DNA of 64,000 bases, taken from positions 682,001 to 746,000 of the forward strand of contig NC_015588.1 in assembly GCF_000215105.1 (NCBI RefSeq), written 5' to 3'. A model generated the notes under the pieces. It was not told the origin of the DNA. It ran no database searches and worked only from the letters and a program-made list of their open reading frames with translations. Positions 36,025 through 47,218 of this stretch are shown here, piece after piece. This DNA is from Isoptericola variabilis 225. GTDB lineage: Bacteria; Actinomycetota; Actinomycetes; Actinomycetales; Cellulomonadaceae. Both the position numbers and the translations under genes were made by a program. The first letter of the stretch is position 1. Each line of letters opens with the position of its first letter.

Positions 36025-36854
36025 TGGGGCAGAAGGTTCACCCGCACGGGTACCGCCTCGGCATCACCACCGACCACCGGTCGCGCTGGTTCGCCGACAG
36101 CACCAAGCCCGGTCAGCGGTACCGCGACTACGTCCGCGAGGACGTCCAGATCCGCAAGCTCATGAGCACCGGTCTCGAGCGGGCCGGCATCTCCAAGGTC
36201 GAGATCGAGCGCACCCGTGACCGCGTCCGCGTGGACATCCACACGGCGCGCCCGGGCATCGTGATCGGCCGCCGTGGTGCCGAGGCCGACCGCATCCGCG
36301 GCGAGCTCGAGAAGCTCACGGGCAAGCAGGTCCAGCTCAACATCCTCGAGGTCAAGAACGCGGAGATCGACGCGCAGCTCGTCGCGCAGGGCATCGCCGA
36401 GCAGCTCGCGAGCCGCGTCTCCTTCCGCCGCGCCATGCGCAAGGGCATCCAGTCCGCGCAGCGCGCCGGTGCGAAGGGCATCCGCGTGCAGGTCTCGGGC
36501 CGCCTCGGCGGCGCCGAGATGAGCCGTTCGGAGTTCTACCGCGAGGGTCGTGTGCCGCTGCACACGCTGCGCGCGAACATCGACTTCGGCTTCTTCGAGG
36601 CCCGCACCACCTTCGGCCGCATCGGCGTGAAGGTGTGGATCTACAAGGGCGACATCACCGAGAAGGAGTTCGCCGCGCAGCAGGCCGCCGCCGCGCCCCG
36701 TCAGGGTCGTGGTCGCGGTGGCGAGCGTGGGGAGCGCCGCGGCGGTCGTCGTCCGGAGCGTACCGAGCGTCAGGACCGGCCGGCCGAGGCCGCCGGCTCC
36801 GACGCGGCCCCGGCCGAGCAGGCCGCGGCCCCCGAGTCCGGAACGGAGGCCTGA
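36024..36854 (+). CDS. rpsC: 30S ribosomal protein S3
   Basis: This 276-residue protein has a KH domain ([20 protein letters not shown]) and a C-terminal extension of about 60 residues rich in Arg, Gly, Glu and Ala. The extension is typical of actinobacteria. Confidence 0.98.
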   Translation: MGQKVHPHGYRLGITTDHRSRWFADSTKPGQRYRDYVREDVQIRKLMSTGLERAGISKVEIERTRDRVRVDIHTARPGIVIGRRGAEADRIRGELEKLTGKQVQLNILEVKNAEIDAQLVAQGIAEQLASRVSFRRAMRKGIQSAQRAGAKGIRVQVSGRLGGAEMSRSEFYREGRVPLHTLRANIDFGFFEARTTFGRIGVKVWIYKGDITEKEFAAQQAAAAPRQGRGRGGERGERRGGRRPERTERQDRPAEAAGSDAAPAEQAAAPESGTEA

Positions 36855-36857
36855 GTC

Positions 36858-37277
36858 ATGCTGATCCCCCGCAGGCTCAAGCACCGCAAGCAGCACCACC
36901 CGTCGCGCTCCGGCGCGGCGAAGGGTGGCACCACGATCGCGTTCGGCGAGTACGGCATCCAGGCCCTCGAGCCTGCCTACGTCACGAACCGTCAGATCGA
37001 GGCTGCGCGTATCGCGATGACCCGCCACATCAAGCGTGGCGGCAAGGTCTGGATCAACATCTACCCGGACCGTCCTCTGACCAAGAAGCCCGCCGAGACC
37101 CGCATGGGTTCCGGCAAGGGCTCGCCCGAGTGGTGGGTCGCCAACGTCAAGCCCGGCCGCATCGTCTTCGAGCTGGCCGGTGTCCCGGAGCCGCTGGCTC
37201 GTGAGGCCATGCGCCGCGCGATCCACAAGCTCCCGATGAAGTGCCGTTTCGTGGTGCGCGAGGGTGGTGCGAACTGA
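36858..37277 (+). CDS. rplP: 50S ribosomal protein L16
   Basis: This 139-residue protein ([20 protein letters not shown]) organises the A-site tRNA region. Stop overlaps rpmC start (TGATG). Confidence 0.98.
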   Translation: MLIPRRLKHRKQHHPSRSGAAKGGTTIAFGEYGIQALEPAYVTNRQIEAARIAMTRHIKRGGKVWINIYPDRPLTKKPAETRMGSGKGSPEWWVANVKPGRIVFELAGVPEPLAREAMRRAIHKLPMKCRFVVREGGAN

Positions 37278-37516
37278 TGGCAGTCGGAACCAAGGGCCTG
37301 GCCCCTGCCGACCTGGACGGCTTCGACGACGAGACGCTCGTCGCGAAGCTCAAGGAGCAGAAGGAAGAGCTCTTCAACCTCCGCTTCCAGGCCGCCACCG
37401 GCCAGCTGGAGTCCCACGGCCGGCTCAAGGCCGTGAAGCGCGACATCGCGCGGATCTACACGATCCTCCGCGAGCGCGAGCTCGGCATCCGTACGGCCCC
37501 GAGCGTGAGTGAGTGA
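37277..37516 (+). CDS. rpmC: 50S ribosomal protein L29
   Basis: This 79-residue protein matches L29 ([19 protein letters not shown] [17 protein letters not shown]). ATG 37277 is coupled to rplP; an upstream in-frame ATG at 37241 lies inside rplP. Confidence 0.96.
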   Translation: MAVGTKGLAPADLDGFDDETLVAKLKEQKEELFNLRFQAATGQLESHGRLKAVKRDIARIYTILRERELGIRTAPSVSE

Positions 37517-37523
37517 GGCACCG

Positions 37524-37820
37524 ATGAGCGACAACACGAACACGGCTGCCGGCGTCGAGCAGGCGACCGAGCGCGGCACGCGCAAGGTGCGCCGCGGCTA
37601 CGTCGTCAGCGACAAGATGGAGAAGACCATCGTCGTCGAGGTCGAGGACCGCGTGAAGCACCCCCTCTACGGCAAGGTCATGCGCCGCACCAACAAGGTG
37701 AAGGCGCACGACGAGCAGAACACCGCCGGCATCGGCGACCTGGTCGTCATCATGGAGACCCGCCCGCTGTCCGCGACCAAGCGGTGGCGACTCGTGGAGA
37801 TCCTCGAGAAGGCCAAGTGA
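37524..37820 (+). CDS. rpsQ: 30S ribosomal protein S17
   Basis: This 98-residue protein ([20 protein letters not shown]) has an N-terminal extension of about 20 residues. ATG 37524 follows GTGAGG. It is the last gene of the S10 operon. Confidence 0.97.
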   Translation: MSDNTNTAAGVEQATERGTRKVRRGYVVSDKMEKTIVVEVEDRVKHPLYGKVMRRTNKVKAHDEQNTAGIGDLVVIMETRPLSATKRWRLVEILEKAK

Positions 37821-37826
37821 CCTTCG

Positions 37827-37867
37827 GCCGTGGCGGGCCGTGACACACGTATGCGGCCCGCCACGGC
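37827..37867 (+). terminator. Hairpin between S10 and spc operons
   Basis: Perfect 14-bp stem GCCGTGGCGGGCCG/CGGCCCGCCACGGC with a 13-nt loop in the 128-bp gap before rplN. It marks the S10/spc boundary and could partly terminate transcription. Confidence 0.7.
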
Positions 37868-37948
37868 GCACACAGCAACTATCCGTTCGGCCAGGCTCGC
37901 CCGGTACCCATCGGGACGAGAACCAGCTCGACGACAGGAGATCAATCG

Positions 37949-38317
37949 ATGATCCAGCAGGAGTCGCGACTTCGGGTCGCCGACAACACGGGTGCCAAGG
38001 AGATCCTCTGCATCCGCGTTCTCGGTGGGTCGGGTCGCCGCTACGCCGGTATCGGCGACACCATCGTCGCCACCGTCAAGGACGCGATCCCGGGCGGCAA
38101 CGTGAAGAAGGGCGACGTCGTCAAGGCGGTCGTCGTCCGGACCGCCAAGGAGCGCCGCCGTCCTGACGGTTCCTACATCAAGTTCGACGAGAACGCCGCC
38201 GTGATCCTGAAGAACGACGGCGAGCCTCGCGGCACCCGTATCTTCGGCCCGGTCGGCCGTGAGCTGCGCGACAAGCGGTTCATGAAGATCATCTCGCTGG
38301 CCCCGGAGGTGCTCTGA
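37949..38317 (+). CDS. rplN: 50S ribosomal protein L14
   Basis: This 122-residue protein ([20 protein letters not shown]) contacts 16S rRNA and is where RsfS binds. First gene of the spc operon. Confidence 0.98.
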   Translation: MIQQESRLRVADNTGAKEILCIRVLGGSGRRYAGIGDTIVATVKDAIPGGNVKKGDVVKAVVVRTAKERRRPDGSYIKFDENAAVILKNDGEPRGTRIFGPVGRELRDKRFMKIISLAPEVL

Positions 38318-38319
38318 CC

Positions 38320-38661
38320 ATGGCGAAGATCAAGAAGGGCGACCAGGTGATCGTCATCGCCGGTCGCGACAAGGGCAAGACGGGCCGCGTGCTCGAGGTC
38401 CTCACGGACTCCGACCGCGTCGTGGTCGAGGGTGTCCAGCGCGTCACGAAGCACGTCAAGGCCGGCCAGACGGCTCGCGGCACCCGCACGGGTGGCATCG
38501 AGACGGTCGAGGCGCCGATCCACGTGTCCAACGTGATGCTGGTCGACCCGGAGACCAAGAAGCCCACGCGCGTCGGTTTCCGCACCGAGCAGGTCGAGCG
38601 TGACGGCCGTACCCGCACGGTCCGCGTGCGCTACGCCAAGCGTTCCGGGAAGGACATCTGA
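38320..38661 (+). CDS. rplX: 50S ribosomal protein L24
   Basis: This 113-residue protein has the KOW motif ([20 protein letters not shown]). It is an assembly initiator. It starts two bases after rplN. Confidence 0.98.
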   Translation: MAKIKKGDQVIVIAGRDKGKTGRVLEVLTDSDRVVVEGVQRVTKHVKAGQTARGTRTGGIETVEAPIHVSNVMLVDPETKKPTRVGFRTEQVERDGRTRTVRVRYAKRSGKDI

Positions 38662-39233
38662 TGACCGAGACCACTGTCGAGGCCCCGGCCCTGCCGCGCC
38701 TCAAGCAGAAGTACCGCGAGGAGATCCTCCCGGCCCTCCGCGAGGAGTTCGGCCACTCGAACGTCCACGAGGTCGCCGGTCTGACGAAGATCGTCGTCAA
38801 CATGGGTGTCGGTGACGCCGCCAAGGACTCGAAGCTCATCGAGGGCGCGATCCGCGACCTGACCGCGATCACCGGTCAGAAGCCGCAGGTCACCAAGGCC
38901 CGCAAGTCCATCGCGCAGTTCAAGCTGCGCGAGGGCATGCCGATCGGTGCGCACGTCACCCTCCGGGGCGACCGCATGTGGGAGTTCCTCGACCGCCTGC
39001 TGTCGATCGCGCTGCCGCGCATCCGCGACTTCCGCGGCCTGTCGCCCAAGCAGTTCGACGGCCACGGGAACTACACGTTCGGTCTGACGGAGCAGTCGAT
39101 GTTCCACGAGATCGACCAGGACAAGATCGATCGCGTCCGCGGCATGGACATCACGATCGTGACGACGGCGACGACCGACGACGAGGGCCGCTCCCTGCTG
39201 CGCCGTCTCGGCTTCCCCTTCAAGGAGAACTGA
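38661..39233 (+). CDS. rplE: 50S ribosomal protein L5
   Basis: This 190-residue protein binds 5S rRNA ([20 protein letters not shown]). The start overlaps rplX by one base (TGATG). Confidence 0.98.
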   Translation: MTETTVEAPALPRLKQKYREEILPALREEFGHSNVHEVAGLTKIVVNMGVGDAAKDSKLIEGAIRDLTAITGQKPQVTKARKSIAQFKLREGMPIGAHVTLRGDRMWEFLDRLLSIALPRIRDFRGLSPKQFDGHGNYTFGLTEQSMFHEIDQDKIDRVRGMDITIVTTATTDDEGRSLLRRLGFPFKEN

Positions 39234-39234
39234 C

Positions 39235-39420
39235 ATGGCGAAGAAGGCCCTGATCAACAAGGCGAACGCCAAGCCGAAGTTCGCGGTTCGCGCCTACACC
39301 CGGTGCCAGCGGTGCGGCCGCCCGCACTCGGTCTACCGCAAGTTCGGCCTCTGCCGCATCTGCCTGCGGGAGATGGCCCACCGCGGCGAGCTCCCCGGCG
39401 TCACCAAGAGCAGCTGGTAA
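39235..39420 (+). CDS. rpsN: 30S ribosomal protein S14, type Z (zinc-binding)
   Basis: This 61-residue protein has zinc ligands C24, C27, C40 and C43 ([12 protein letters not shown]). It is the zinc-requiring form; many actinobacteria also encode a zinc-free copy elsewhere under Zur control. It starts one base after rplE. Confidence 0.97.
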   Translation: MAKKALINKANAKPKFAVRAYTRCQRCGRPHSVYRKFGLCRICLREMAHRGELPGVTKSSW

Positions 39421-39494
39421 AACAACTACGCCGCAGGTCCGGGCGGTGCACGACGCACCGCCCGGATACCCCGGCGAGGAAGGGCTAGAGCCCA

Positions 39495-39893
39495 ATGACG
39501 ATGACCGACCCGATCGCAGACATGCTGACGCGTCTGCGCAACGCGAACTCGGCGCACCACGAGACGGTGACCATGCCGTACTCGAAGCTGAAGTCGCACA
39601 TCGCGGAGATCCTGCAGGCCGAGGGCTACATCGCCGGCTGGAGCGTCGAGGACGCGAAGGTGGGCAAGAACCTCACCCTGACGCTCAAGTACGGCCCGAG
39701 CCGCGAGCGCGCCCTGACCGGCGTGCGCCGCATCTCGAAGCCCGGCCTGCGCGTGTACGCGAAGTCCACCAACCTGCCCAAGGTCCTGGGCGGCCTCGGC
39801 GTGGCGATCCTGTCCACGTCCTCCGGCCTCCTGACCGACAAGCAGGCCCAGGCCAAGGGCGTCGGCGGGGAAGTCCTCGCCTACGTCTGGTAA
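39495..39893 (+). CDS. rpsH: 30S ribosomal protein S8
   Basis: This 132-residue protein ([20 protein letters not shown]) binds helix 21 of 16S rRNA and in E. coli represses the spc operon. Confidence 0.98.
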   Translation: MTMTDPIADMLTRLRNANSAHHETVTMPYSKLKSHIAEILQAEGYIAGWSVEDAKVGKNLTLTLKYGPSRERALTGVRRISKPGLRVYAKSTNLPKVLGGLGVAILSTSSGLLTDKQAQAKGVGGEVLAYVW

Positions 39894-39912
39894 TCCGGAA
39901 AGGAGACACGCC

Positions 39913-40449
39913 ATGTCTCGAATCGGCAAGCTCCCCGTTCCGGTCCCGGCCGGCGTGGACGTCACCATCAGCGGTGCGCTCGTGACGATCAAGGGCCCCA
40001 AGGGGACCCTCGAGCACACGGTGCCCGCCCCCATCACGGTCGCGCAGGAGGACGGCACCCTCGTGGTCCGCCGTCCCGACGACGAGCGCTCGTCCCGTGC
40101 GCTGCACGGCCTGACCCGTACCCTCCTGGCCAACATCATCACCGGTGTGACCGAGGGCTACGAGAAGAAGCTGGAGATCGTCGGCACCGGTTACCGCGTG
40201 ACGGCCAAGGGCAGCGACCTCGAGTTCGCCCTCGGCTTCTCGCACCCGGTCACGGTCACCCCGCCGCAGGGCATCGCCTTCACCGTCGAGAGCCCGACGA
40301 AGTTCTCGGTGACCGGCATCGACAAGCAGCAGGTCGGCGAGGTCGCAGCGAACATCCGCAAGATCCGCAAGCCCGAGCCCTACAAGGGCAAGGGTGTGCG
40401 CTACGCCGGCGAGGTCGTCCGCCGCAAGGTCGGAAAGGCTGGTAAGTGA
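39913..40449 (+). CDS. rplF: 50S ribosomal protein L6
   Basis: This 178-residue protein ([20 protein letters not shown]) has the usual two-domain form ending [27 protein letters not shown] precedes the ATG. Its stop overlaps the rplR start. Confidence 0.98.
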   Translation: MSRIGKLPVPVPAGVDVTISGALVTIKGPKGTLEHTVPAPITVAQEDGTLVVRRPDDERSSRALHGLTRTLLANIITGVTEGYEKKLEIVGTGYRVTAKGSDLEFALGFSHPVTVTPPQGIAFTVESPTKFSVTGIDKQQVGEVAANIRKIRKPEPYKGKGVRYAGEVVRRKVGKAGK

Positions 40450-40820
40450 TGGCTCTCAAGGTTCTGGGCAAGGGCAAGGCCGTCGCTCGTCAGCGCCGCC
40501 ACCTTCGCCTGCGCAAGAAGATCAAGGGCACCGCGGAGCGTCCTCGCCTCGTCGTGACCCGTTCCTCGCGCCACATGGTGGCGCAGGTCGTGGACGACAC
40601 GGTCGGCAAGACCGTCGCCTCCGCCTCGACCCTCGAGGCCGACCTGCGTGCGTTCGACGGCGACAAGACCGCCAAGGCCCGCCGGGTCGGCGAGCTGGTC
40701 GCGGAGCGTGCCAAGGCGGCCGGCGTCGAGTCCGTGGTCTTCGACCGCGGCGGCAACAAGTACCACGGTCGGGTGGCTGCGGTCGCCGACGGCGCCCGCG
40801 AAGGCGGTCTGGCGCTGTGA
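40449..40820 (+). CDS. rplR: 50S ribosomal protein L18
   Basis: This 123-residue protein binds 5S rRNA ([20 protein letters not shown]). The ATG at 40449 is coupled to rplF; the stop shares a base with the ATG of an 11-codon reading frame. Confidence 0.98.
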   Translation: MALKVLGKGKAVARQRRHLRLRKKIKGTAERPRLVVTRSSRHMVAQVVDDTVGKTVASASTLEADLRAFDGDKTAKARRVGELVAERAKAAGVESVVFDRGGNKYHGRVAAVADGAREGGLAL

Positions 40821-40855
40821 TGACCACGTTCGCACGGAAGATGAGGATCCTCTGA
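40820..40855 (+). CDS. 11-codon coupling minicistron between rplR and rpsE
   Basis: An 11-residue frame ([11 protein letters not shown]) begins at the rplR stop (TGATG) and ends with a TGA overlapping the rpsE ATG (TGATG). It has no known product. The precise junctions at both ends suggest it carries terminating ribosomes from rplR to rpsE. It could also be chance. Confidence 0.45.
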   Translation: MTTFARKMRIL

Positions 40856-41529
40856 TGGCTGCAGGGCAGCGCACCGGCGCCCCTCAGGGCGCCAACGAGT
40901 CCAAGAACGACGGCCGCCGCTCCAACCGGCGCGACGACCGTCAGGGCGGCCGTCGCGGAGACGCGGCCGCCGAGAAGAACGCCTTCGTCGAGCGCGTGGT
41001 GACGATCAACCGCGTCGCCAAGGTCGTCAAGGGCGGTCGCCGCTTCAGCTTCACCGCGCTGGTCGTGGTGGGCGACGGCGACGGCACCGTCGGTGTCGGC
41101 TACGGCAAGGCCAAGGAGGTGCCCGCGGCGATCGCCAAGGGTGTCGAGGAGGCGAAGAAGAACTTCTTCCGCGTCCCGCGCATCCAGGGCACCATCCCGC
41201 ACCCGGTCCAGGGTGAGGAGGCCGCCGGCGTCGTGTTCCTGCGTCCGGCCTCGCCGGGTACCGGTGTGATCGCCGGTGGTCCGGTGCGCGCCGTGCTGGA
41301 GTGCGCCGGCATCCACGACGTGCTCAGCAAGTCGCTCGGCTCGTCGAACTCGATCAACATCGTGCACGCGACCGTCGCGGCCCTCAAGGGCCTCGAGGAG
41401 CCGGCCGCCGTGGCCGCGCGCCGCGGTCTGCCGCTCGAGGACGTGGCCCCGGCCGCGCTCCTGCGCGCGCAGGCTGCCGGCCTCGCCGACAAGGCGGCCG
41501 AGAAGGCCGGCGAGAAGGTGGGTGCGTGA
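40855..41529 (+). CDS. rpsE: 30S ribosomal protein S5
   Basis: This 224-residue protein has a charged N-terminal extension of about 40 residues, the double-stranded RNA-binding-like domain ([20 protein letters not shown]) and a C-terminal Ala/Lys extension. It works in decoding fidelity. Confidence 0.98.
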   Translation: MAAGQRTGAPQGANESKNDGRRSNRRDDRQGGRRGDAAAEKNAFVERVVTINRVAKVVKGGRRFSFTALVVVGDGDGTVGVGYGKAKEVPAAIAKGVEEAKKNFFRVPRIQGTIPHPVQGEEAAGVVFLRPASPGTGVIAGGPVRAVLECAGIHDVLSKSLGSSNSINIVHATVAALKGLEEPAAVAARRGLPLEDVAPAALLRAQAAGLADKAAEKAGEKVGA

Positions 41530-41711
41530 TGGCTCGACTGAAGGTCACCCAGGTCAAGTCCGCCATCGGCGGCAAGCAGAACCAGCGCGACACGCTGCGG
41601 ACCCTCGGCCTCAAGCGGATCGGCGACACCGCCGTGAAGGAGGACCGCCCGGAGATCCGCGGCATGGTCGCCACGGTGGCGCACCTCGTCACCGTCGAGG
41701 AGGTCGAGTAA
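41529..41711 (+). CDS. rpmD: 50S ribosomal protein L30
   Basis: This 60-residue protein ([20 protein letters not shown]) overlaps rpsE by one base (TGATG). Confidence 0.97.
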   Translation: MARLKVTQVKSAIGGKQNQRDTLRTLGLKRIGDTAVKEDRPEIRGMVATVAHLVTVEEVE

Positions 41712-41714
41712 CCC

Positions 41715-42194
41715 ATGGTCGACAACGCCGAGCAGAACGACCAGAAGGCGGCGCAGCCGCTGAAGGTCCACCACCTGCGTCCGGCTCCCGGCGCCAAGAC
41801 CTCCAAGACCCGCGTGGGTCGCGGTGAGGCGTCGAAGGGCAAGACCGCGGGCCGCGGTACCAAGGGTACGAAGGCTCGCAACACGGTCTCGCAGGGCTTC
41901 GAGGGTGGGCAGATGCCGCTGCACATGCGGCTGCCCAAGCTTCGCGGCTTCAAGAACCCGTTCCGCGTCGAGTACCAGGTCGTTAACCTGGACAAGCTCG
42001 CCGCGCTGTACCCGAAGGGTGGCTCCGTCACCGTCGAGGACCTCGTCGCCAAGGGCGCGGTCCGCAAGGGTCAGCCGGTGAAGGTGCTCGGCACGGGCGA
42101 GATCGACGTCAAGCTGGACATCGCGGTCGACGCGGTCTCCGGCTCCGCCAAGGAGAAGATCCTGGCGGCCGGCGGCTCGGTCTCGGAGGACTGA
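41715..42194 (+). CDS. rplO: 50S ribosomal protein L15
   Basis: This 159-residue protein has the Gly/Lys/Arg-rich N-terminal extension ([20 protein letters not shown]). Last gene of the spc ribosomal set. Confidence 0.98.
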   Translation: MVDNAEQNDQKAAQPLKVHHLRPAPGAKTSKTRVGRGEASKGKTAGRGTKGTKARNTVSQGFEGGQMPLHMRLPKLRGFKNPFRVEYQVVNLDKLAALYPKGGSVTVEDLVAKGAVRKGQPVKVLGTGEIDVKLDIAVDAVSGSAKEKILAAGGSVSED

Positions 42195-42203
42195 CGTCCG
42201 CAC

Positions 42204-42235
42204 AGGGCCGGTGGCGCGCACGCGCTGCCGGCCCT
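42204..42235 (+). terminator. First hairpin after rplO
   Basis: AGGGCCGGTGGCGC pairs with GCGCTGCCGGCCCT (14 bp including two wobbles). Confidence 0.7.
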
Positions 42236-42246
42236 GCGTGCTTCCC

Positions 42247-42276
42247 GGGCCCGTCCGGCACCCGCCGGACGGGCCC
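42247..42276 (+). terminator. Second hairpin after rplO
   Basis: Perfect 13-bp stem GGGCCCGTCCGGC/GCCGGACGGGCCC with loop ACCC. Confidence 0.75.
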
Positions 42277-42292
42277 CGTCGCCGGACGTGGT

Positions 42293-42321
42293 CTGGATCA
42301 CGTCCCGGAGGCACGTAGAAT
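42293..42321 (+). promoter_or_regulatory. Putative secY promoter
   Basis: CTGGAT at 42293-42298 and TAGAAT at 42316-42321, spaced by 17 bases. The -10 is good, the -35 weak. Confidence 0.5.
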
Positions 42322-42497
42322 CCGTCACGGTCCGGCCGCACGGCCAGGTGCGGCGACCGCCGGGCAGCGCCCGGTCGGACCGACGACCGCGTCGGCACGG
42401 CGCGGACCGCGGGCACCGGCCCGCGGGGCGCGGCGTGCCAGCCTCGTCGGGGTGCCCCGGCGACACGACAACCCGCCTCGGCGGGCCAGGAGGATAG

Positions 42498-43792
<1,295 letters not shown>

Positions 43793-43796
<4 letters not shown>

Positions 43797-44461
43797 CCGA
43801 GACGACCGGAACGACCGCGGCCGCCCCGACCACCACCCCGACGACGCGCCGGGAGCTCCACGGCACGCCCGGCGCCGAGGCGCGCGTCACCCGGCTGGTG
43901 ATCATGGGCCCGCAGGGCGCCGGCAAGGGCACGCAGGCGGCACGCCTGGCCGAGCTCTTCGGCATCCCCGCCATCTCCACGGGCGACATCTTCCGCGCCA
44001 ACATCAAGGAGGGCACCGAGCTCGGGCGCCAGGCGCAGGAGTACTCGGCCAAGGGCGAGCTCGTGCCGGACGAGATCACGGACGCGATGGTCCGCGACCG
44101 GCTGTCGGCCGACGACGTCAAGAGCGGGTTCCTGCTCGACGGCTACCCGCGCAACGCGCACCAGGTGGAGGCGCTCGACCAGATCCTGGCCGACATGGGC
44201 TGGGAGCTGGACGGCGTCATCGAGCTCACCGCCGACCGCGACGAGCTCCTCGCCCGGATCGCCAAGCGCGCCGAGGTCGAGGGCCGCGAGGACGACACCC
44301 CCGAGGCGATCGCGCGTCGTCTTGACATCTACGACGAGCAGACGGCGCCCCTGACCGCGGCGTACGCGGAGCGCGGCCTGCTCGCGCGCGTCGACGGCAT
44401 CGGCGAGATCGACGAGGTCACCGACCGCATCGTCGAGGCGCTCGCCACGCAGCTGGGCTGA
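43793..44461 (+). CDS. adk: Adenylate kinase
   Basis: This 222-residue kinase converts AMP plus ATP to two ADP. P-loop GPQGAGKGTQ begins at residue 39, GFLLDGYPRN is the AMP site, and the short LID (KRAEVEGREDDTPEAI) has no zinc cysteines. The TTG at 43793 overlaps the secY stop and gives a Thr/Ala-rich N-terminal extension of about 32 residues; a start nearer VTRLVIMG would need a non-standard codon. Confidence 0.93.
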
Positions 44462-44463
44462 GC

Positions 44464-45324
44464 GTGTTCTCGCGCGAGCGCATCGAGTACAAGAGCCGCG
44501 ACCAGGTCCGCGTCATGCGACGCGCGGGCCTGGTCGTGGCCGACGCGCTCGACGCCGTCCGGGCGGCCGCGCGGCCCGGCGCGACGACGGCCGACCTCGA
44601 CGCGGTCGCGGCGGCGGTCATCGCCGACGCGGGCGCGTCGCCGTCGTTCCTCGGCTACCACGGCTTCCCCGCGACGATCTGCACCTCGGTCAACGAGGAG
44701 GTCGTGCACGGCATCCCCGGCCCGCGCGTGCTCGCCGTCGGCGACGTCGTGTCCGTGGACTGCGGCGCGATCGTCGACGGGTGGCACGGCGACTCGGCCG
44801 TGAGCTTCGTGCTCGGCCCCGACGGCCCCCTGGCGCCCGACGCCGAGGCGCCCGACCCGCACGACGCCGCGCTGGTGCGCGCGACCGAGGCGGCCATGTG
44901 GGCCGGCATCGCCGCGCTCGCGTCCGCGCGCCGGCTCAACGAGGTCGGGGCGGCGGTCGAGGCCGCCGTCGAGCTGGCCGCGGAGTCGGCCGGGCTCGAG
45001 CTCGGCATCGTCGAGGAGTACGTCGGCCACGGCATCGGCACCGCGATGCACCAGCCGCCCGACGTCGTGAACTACCGCGTGTCCGACCGCGGGCCGAAGG
45101 TCCGTCCCGGGATGTGCCTGGCGATCGAGCCCATGGTGAGCAGGGGAGGGGCCGCGACCCGCGTGCTCGCGGACGACTGGACGGTCGTCACGCAGGACGG
45201 CTCGCGGGCCGCCCACTGGGAGCACACGGTCGCGGTGCTCGAGGACGGCGTCGTCGTGCTCACCGCGCGCGACGGCGGTGCCGAGCGGCTCGCCGCGCTC
45301 GGCGTCGACGTCGTCGCCCTCTGA
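44464..45324 (+). CDS. map: Methionine aminopeptidase, type I
   Basis: This 286-residue enzyme removes the initiator Met. Metal ligands D99 (VSVDCGA) and D110 (GDSAVSF), the His of GHGIGTAMHQPP, and Glu of AIEPM and WEHTVAV are all present. It starts two bases after the adk stop. Confidence 0.95.
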   Translation: MFSRERIEYKSRDQVRVMRRAGLVVADALDAVRAAARPGATTADLDAVAAAVIADAGASPSFLGYHGFPATICTSVNEEVVHGIPGPRVLAVGDVVSVDCGAIVDGWHGDSAVSFVLGPDGPLAPDAEAPDPHDAALVRATEAAMWAGIAALASARRLNEVGAAVEAAVELAAESAGLELGIVEEYVGHGIGTAMHQPPDVVNYRVSDRGPKVRPGMCLAIEPMVSRGGAATRVLADDWTVVTQDGSRAAHWEHTVAVLEDGVVVLTARDGGAERLAALGVDVVAL

Positions 45325-45337
45325 CCCGCGGTGACCG

Positions 45338-45384
45338 ACGTGCGGTGCCCGTGACGTGCGGTGCCCGTGACGTGCGGTGCCGTG
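45338..45384 (+). repeat. Tandem 16-bp repeat upstream of infA
   Basis: Two exact copies of ACGTGCGGTGCCCGTG and a third lacking one C. Located between map and its terminator. Confidence 0.9.
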
Positions 45385-45396
45385 TCGGACCGCACA

Positions 45397-45415
45397 CGGC
45401 CCCGGCCGGGGGCCG
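45397..45415 (+). terminator. Terminator after map
   Basis: CGGCCCC and GGGGCCG around a GGCC(G) loop, followed by ACTTCCTTT, a T-rich tail rare in this window. Confidence 0.7.
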
Positions 45416-45440
45416 ACTTCCTTTGGTTGCGATCCTGGCG

Positions 45441-45446
45441 TAGGCT
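45441..45446 (+). promoter_or_regulatory. -10 of infA/alpha operon
   Basis: TAGGCT is followed by a leader of about 160 nt before infA. The -35 region (TTCCTT, 17 bases upstream) is weak. Confidence 0.4.
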
Positions 45447-45612
45447 AGTCCGCTGGGTGTAGTCCGTTCGTGCATGCCCGCTCCGGGGTACCGGGGCGCA
45501 GGTGGCCGGCGGCAGCACGCGACATCCACGTCCCGACGACGCAGGCCCCGCGGTCCAGGCTGCGGGGGTCGACGCGGCGTGGGAGCAGTCAAGACGAGAG
45601 TTAGCGGAGGAC

Positions 45613-45834
45613 ATGGCAAAGAAGGACGGTGTCATCGAGATCGAGGGCAGCGTGATCGAGGCTCTCCCGAACGCGATGTTCCGCGTCGAGCTGGCCAACG
45701 GTCACAAGGTCCTCGCGCACATCTCGGGCAAGATGCGGCAGCACTACATCCGGATCCTCCCCGAGGACCGGGTCGTGGTGGAGCTGAGCCCGTACGACCT
45801 GTCCCGTGGCCGGATCGTCTACCGCTACAAGTAG
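45613..45834 (+). CDS. infA: Translation initiation factor IF-1
   Basis: This 73-residue OB-fold protein ([20 protein letters not shown]) binds the A site of the 30S subunit. GCGGAGGAC precedes the ATG. First gene of the alpha operon. Confidence 0.98.
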   Translation: MAKKDGVIEIEGSVIEALPNAMFRVELANGHKVLAHISGKMRQHYIRILPEDRVVVELSPYDLSRGRIVYRYK

Positions 45835-45917
45835 TCGTCATCCCCCCACCCGATCGACATCGCCGCCGACGCGGCCGGGCCTGCCCGGTCCGCCGAGGAG
45901 GCGGCGGAGGAACTCTG

Positions 45918-46031
45918 ATGAAGGTCAAGCCGAGCGTCAAGAAGATCTGCGACAAGTGCAAGGTGATCCGTCGGCACGGTCGCGTCATGGTGATCTGCGA
46001 GAACCTGCGCCACAAGCAGCGCCAGGGCTGA
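45918..46031 (+). CDS. rpmJ: 50S ribosomal protein L36, zinc form
   Basis: This 37-residue protein ([20 protein letters not shown]) has zinc ligands C11, C14, C27 and H32. It follows GGCGGAGG. Confidence 0.97.
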   Translation: MKVKPSVKKICDKCKVIRRHGRVMVICENLRHKQRQG

Positions 46032-46217
46032 TCGCACCGATCGCCTGCGGTCCGCCTCGCTGAGGCGGCCGCGCACAGCGCACCACCACGAACCCGACCG
46101 GCCACGGCAGCAGCCGCGGCGGGCGGGGGAACCCTCGGTCCAGGGGCCGGGGCCCGCGGTCCTCGCGGGAGGGTGGTGCGGGAGACCTCTGGACGAAGTA
46201 CAGGAGCCGGAAGGCAC

Positions 46218-46592
46218 ATGGCACGTCTTGTCGGCGTCGACCTCCCCCGCGAGAAGCGGCTCGAGGTTGCGCTCACCTACATCTACGGCGTCGGCCGTAC
46301 CCGCGCCCAGCAGACGCTGGCCGCCACCGGGATCAGCCCGGACCTGCGCGTGAAGGACCTCGGCGACGCCGAGCTCGTCGCGCTCCGCGACTACCTCGAG
46401 GGCAACTTCAAGCTCGAGGGTGACCTCCGCCGCGAGGTCGCTGCCGACATCCGCCGCAAGGTCGAGATCGGCACCTACCAGGGTCTGCGCCACCGTCGCG
46501 GACTGCCGGTGCGCGGTCAGCGCACCAAGACCAACGCGCGCACCCGCAAGGGTCCGAAGCGCACCGTCGCGGGCAAGAAGAAGGCCCGCTGA
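46218..46592 (+). CDS. rpsM: 30S ribosomal protein S13
   Basis: This 124-residue protein ([20 protein letters not shown]) sits in the 30S head and contacts P-site tRNA with its basic tail. A 186-bp gap separates it from rpmJ. Confidence 0.98.
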   Translation: MARLVGVDLPREKRLEVALTYIYGVGRTRAQQTLAATGISPDLRVKDLGDAELVALRDYLEGNFKLEGDLRREVAADIRRKVEIGTYQGLRHRRGLPVRGQRTKTNARTRKGPKRTVAGKKKAR

Positions 46593-46669
46593 CGTCAGCA
46601 GTCCGGGCAGCGGGCCGCTAGCCGCCCGCTCCGGTCCGACGACCTCAGTACCCAGGAGAGAACGCACAC

Positions 46670-47077
46670 ATGCCTCCCAAGACTCGCGCCACCGCCGGCT
46701 CGCGCAAGCCGCGCCGCAAGGACAAGAAGAACGTCCCGGTCGGCCAGGCCCACATCAAGAGCACCTTCAACAACACGATCGTCTCGATCACCGACCCGTC
46801 GGGCGCCGTGATCTCGTGGGCGTCCGCCGGCCACGTCGGCTTCAAGGGCTCCCGCAAGTCCACGCCGTTCGCCGCGCAGCTGGCCGCCGAGTCGGCCGCC
46901 CGCCGCGCCCAGGAGCACGGCGTCAAGAAGGTCGACGTCTTCGTCAAGGGCCCGGGCTCCGGTCGTGAGACCGCGATCCGCTCCCTCCAGGCGACCGGCC
47001 TCGAGGTCGGCTCGATCCAGGACGTCACGCCCCAGGCGCACAACGGCTGCCGTCCCCCGAAGCGCCGCCGCGTCTGA
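46670..47077 (+). CDS. rpsK: 30S ribosomal protein S11
   Basis: This 135-residue protein ([20 protein letters not shown]) is on the platform near the mRNA exit. rpsD does not follow it. Confidence 0.98.
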   Translation: MPPKTRATAGSRKPRRKDKKNVPVGQAHIKSTFNNTIVSITDPSGAVISWASAGHVGFKGSRKSTPFAAQLAAESAARRAQEHGVKKVDVFVKGPGSGRETAIRSLQATGLEVGSIQDVTPQAHNGCRPPKRRRV

Positions 47078-47218
47078 CCCTCGACCGGCCGGGCCGTCAC
47101 CGACGGCTCGGCTGGCCATGCCTGCCCGGGACGGGTGGACCGAGTCCCGCCCGGGACGCGAGTGATCGCGGATCCGTGATGCGTCATATGGCGGACGCAC
47201 ACTGAAAGGACAACCACA

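Larger units (their letters stand above)
42195..42497 (+). other. Intergenic region rplO-secY
   Basis: This 303-bp region has two tandem hairpins and then a -10-like TAGAAT (42316-42321) giving a leader of about 170 nt before secY, so secY-adk-map is likely a separate transcript. No gene is seen. Confidence 0.75.
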
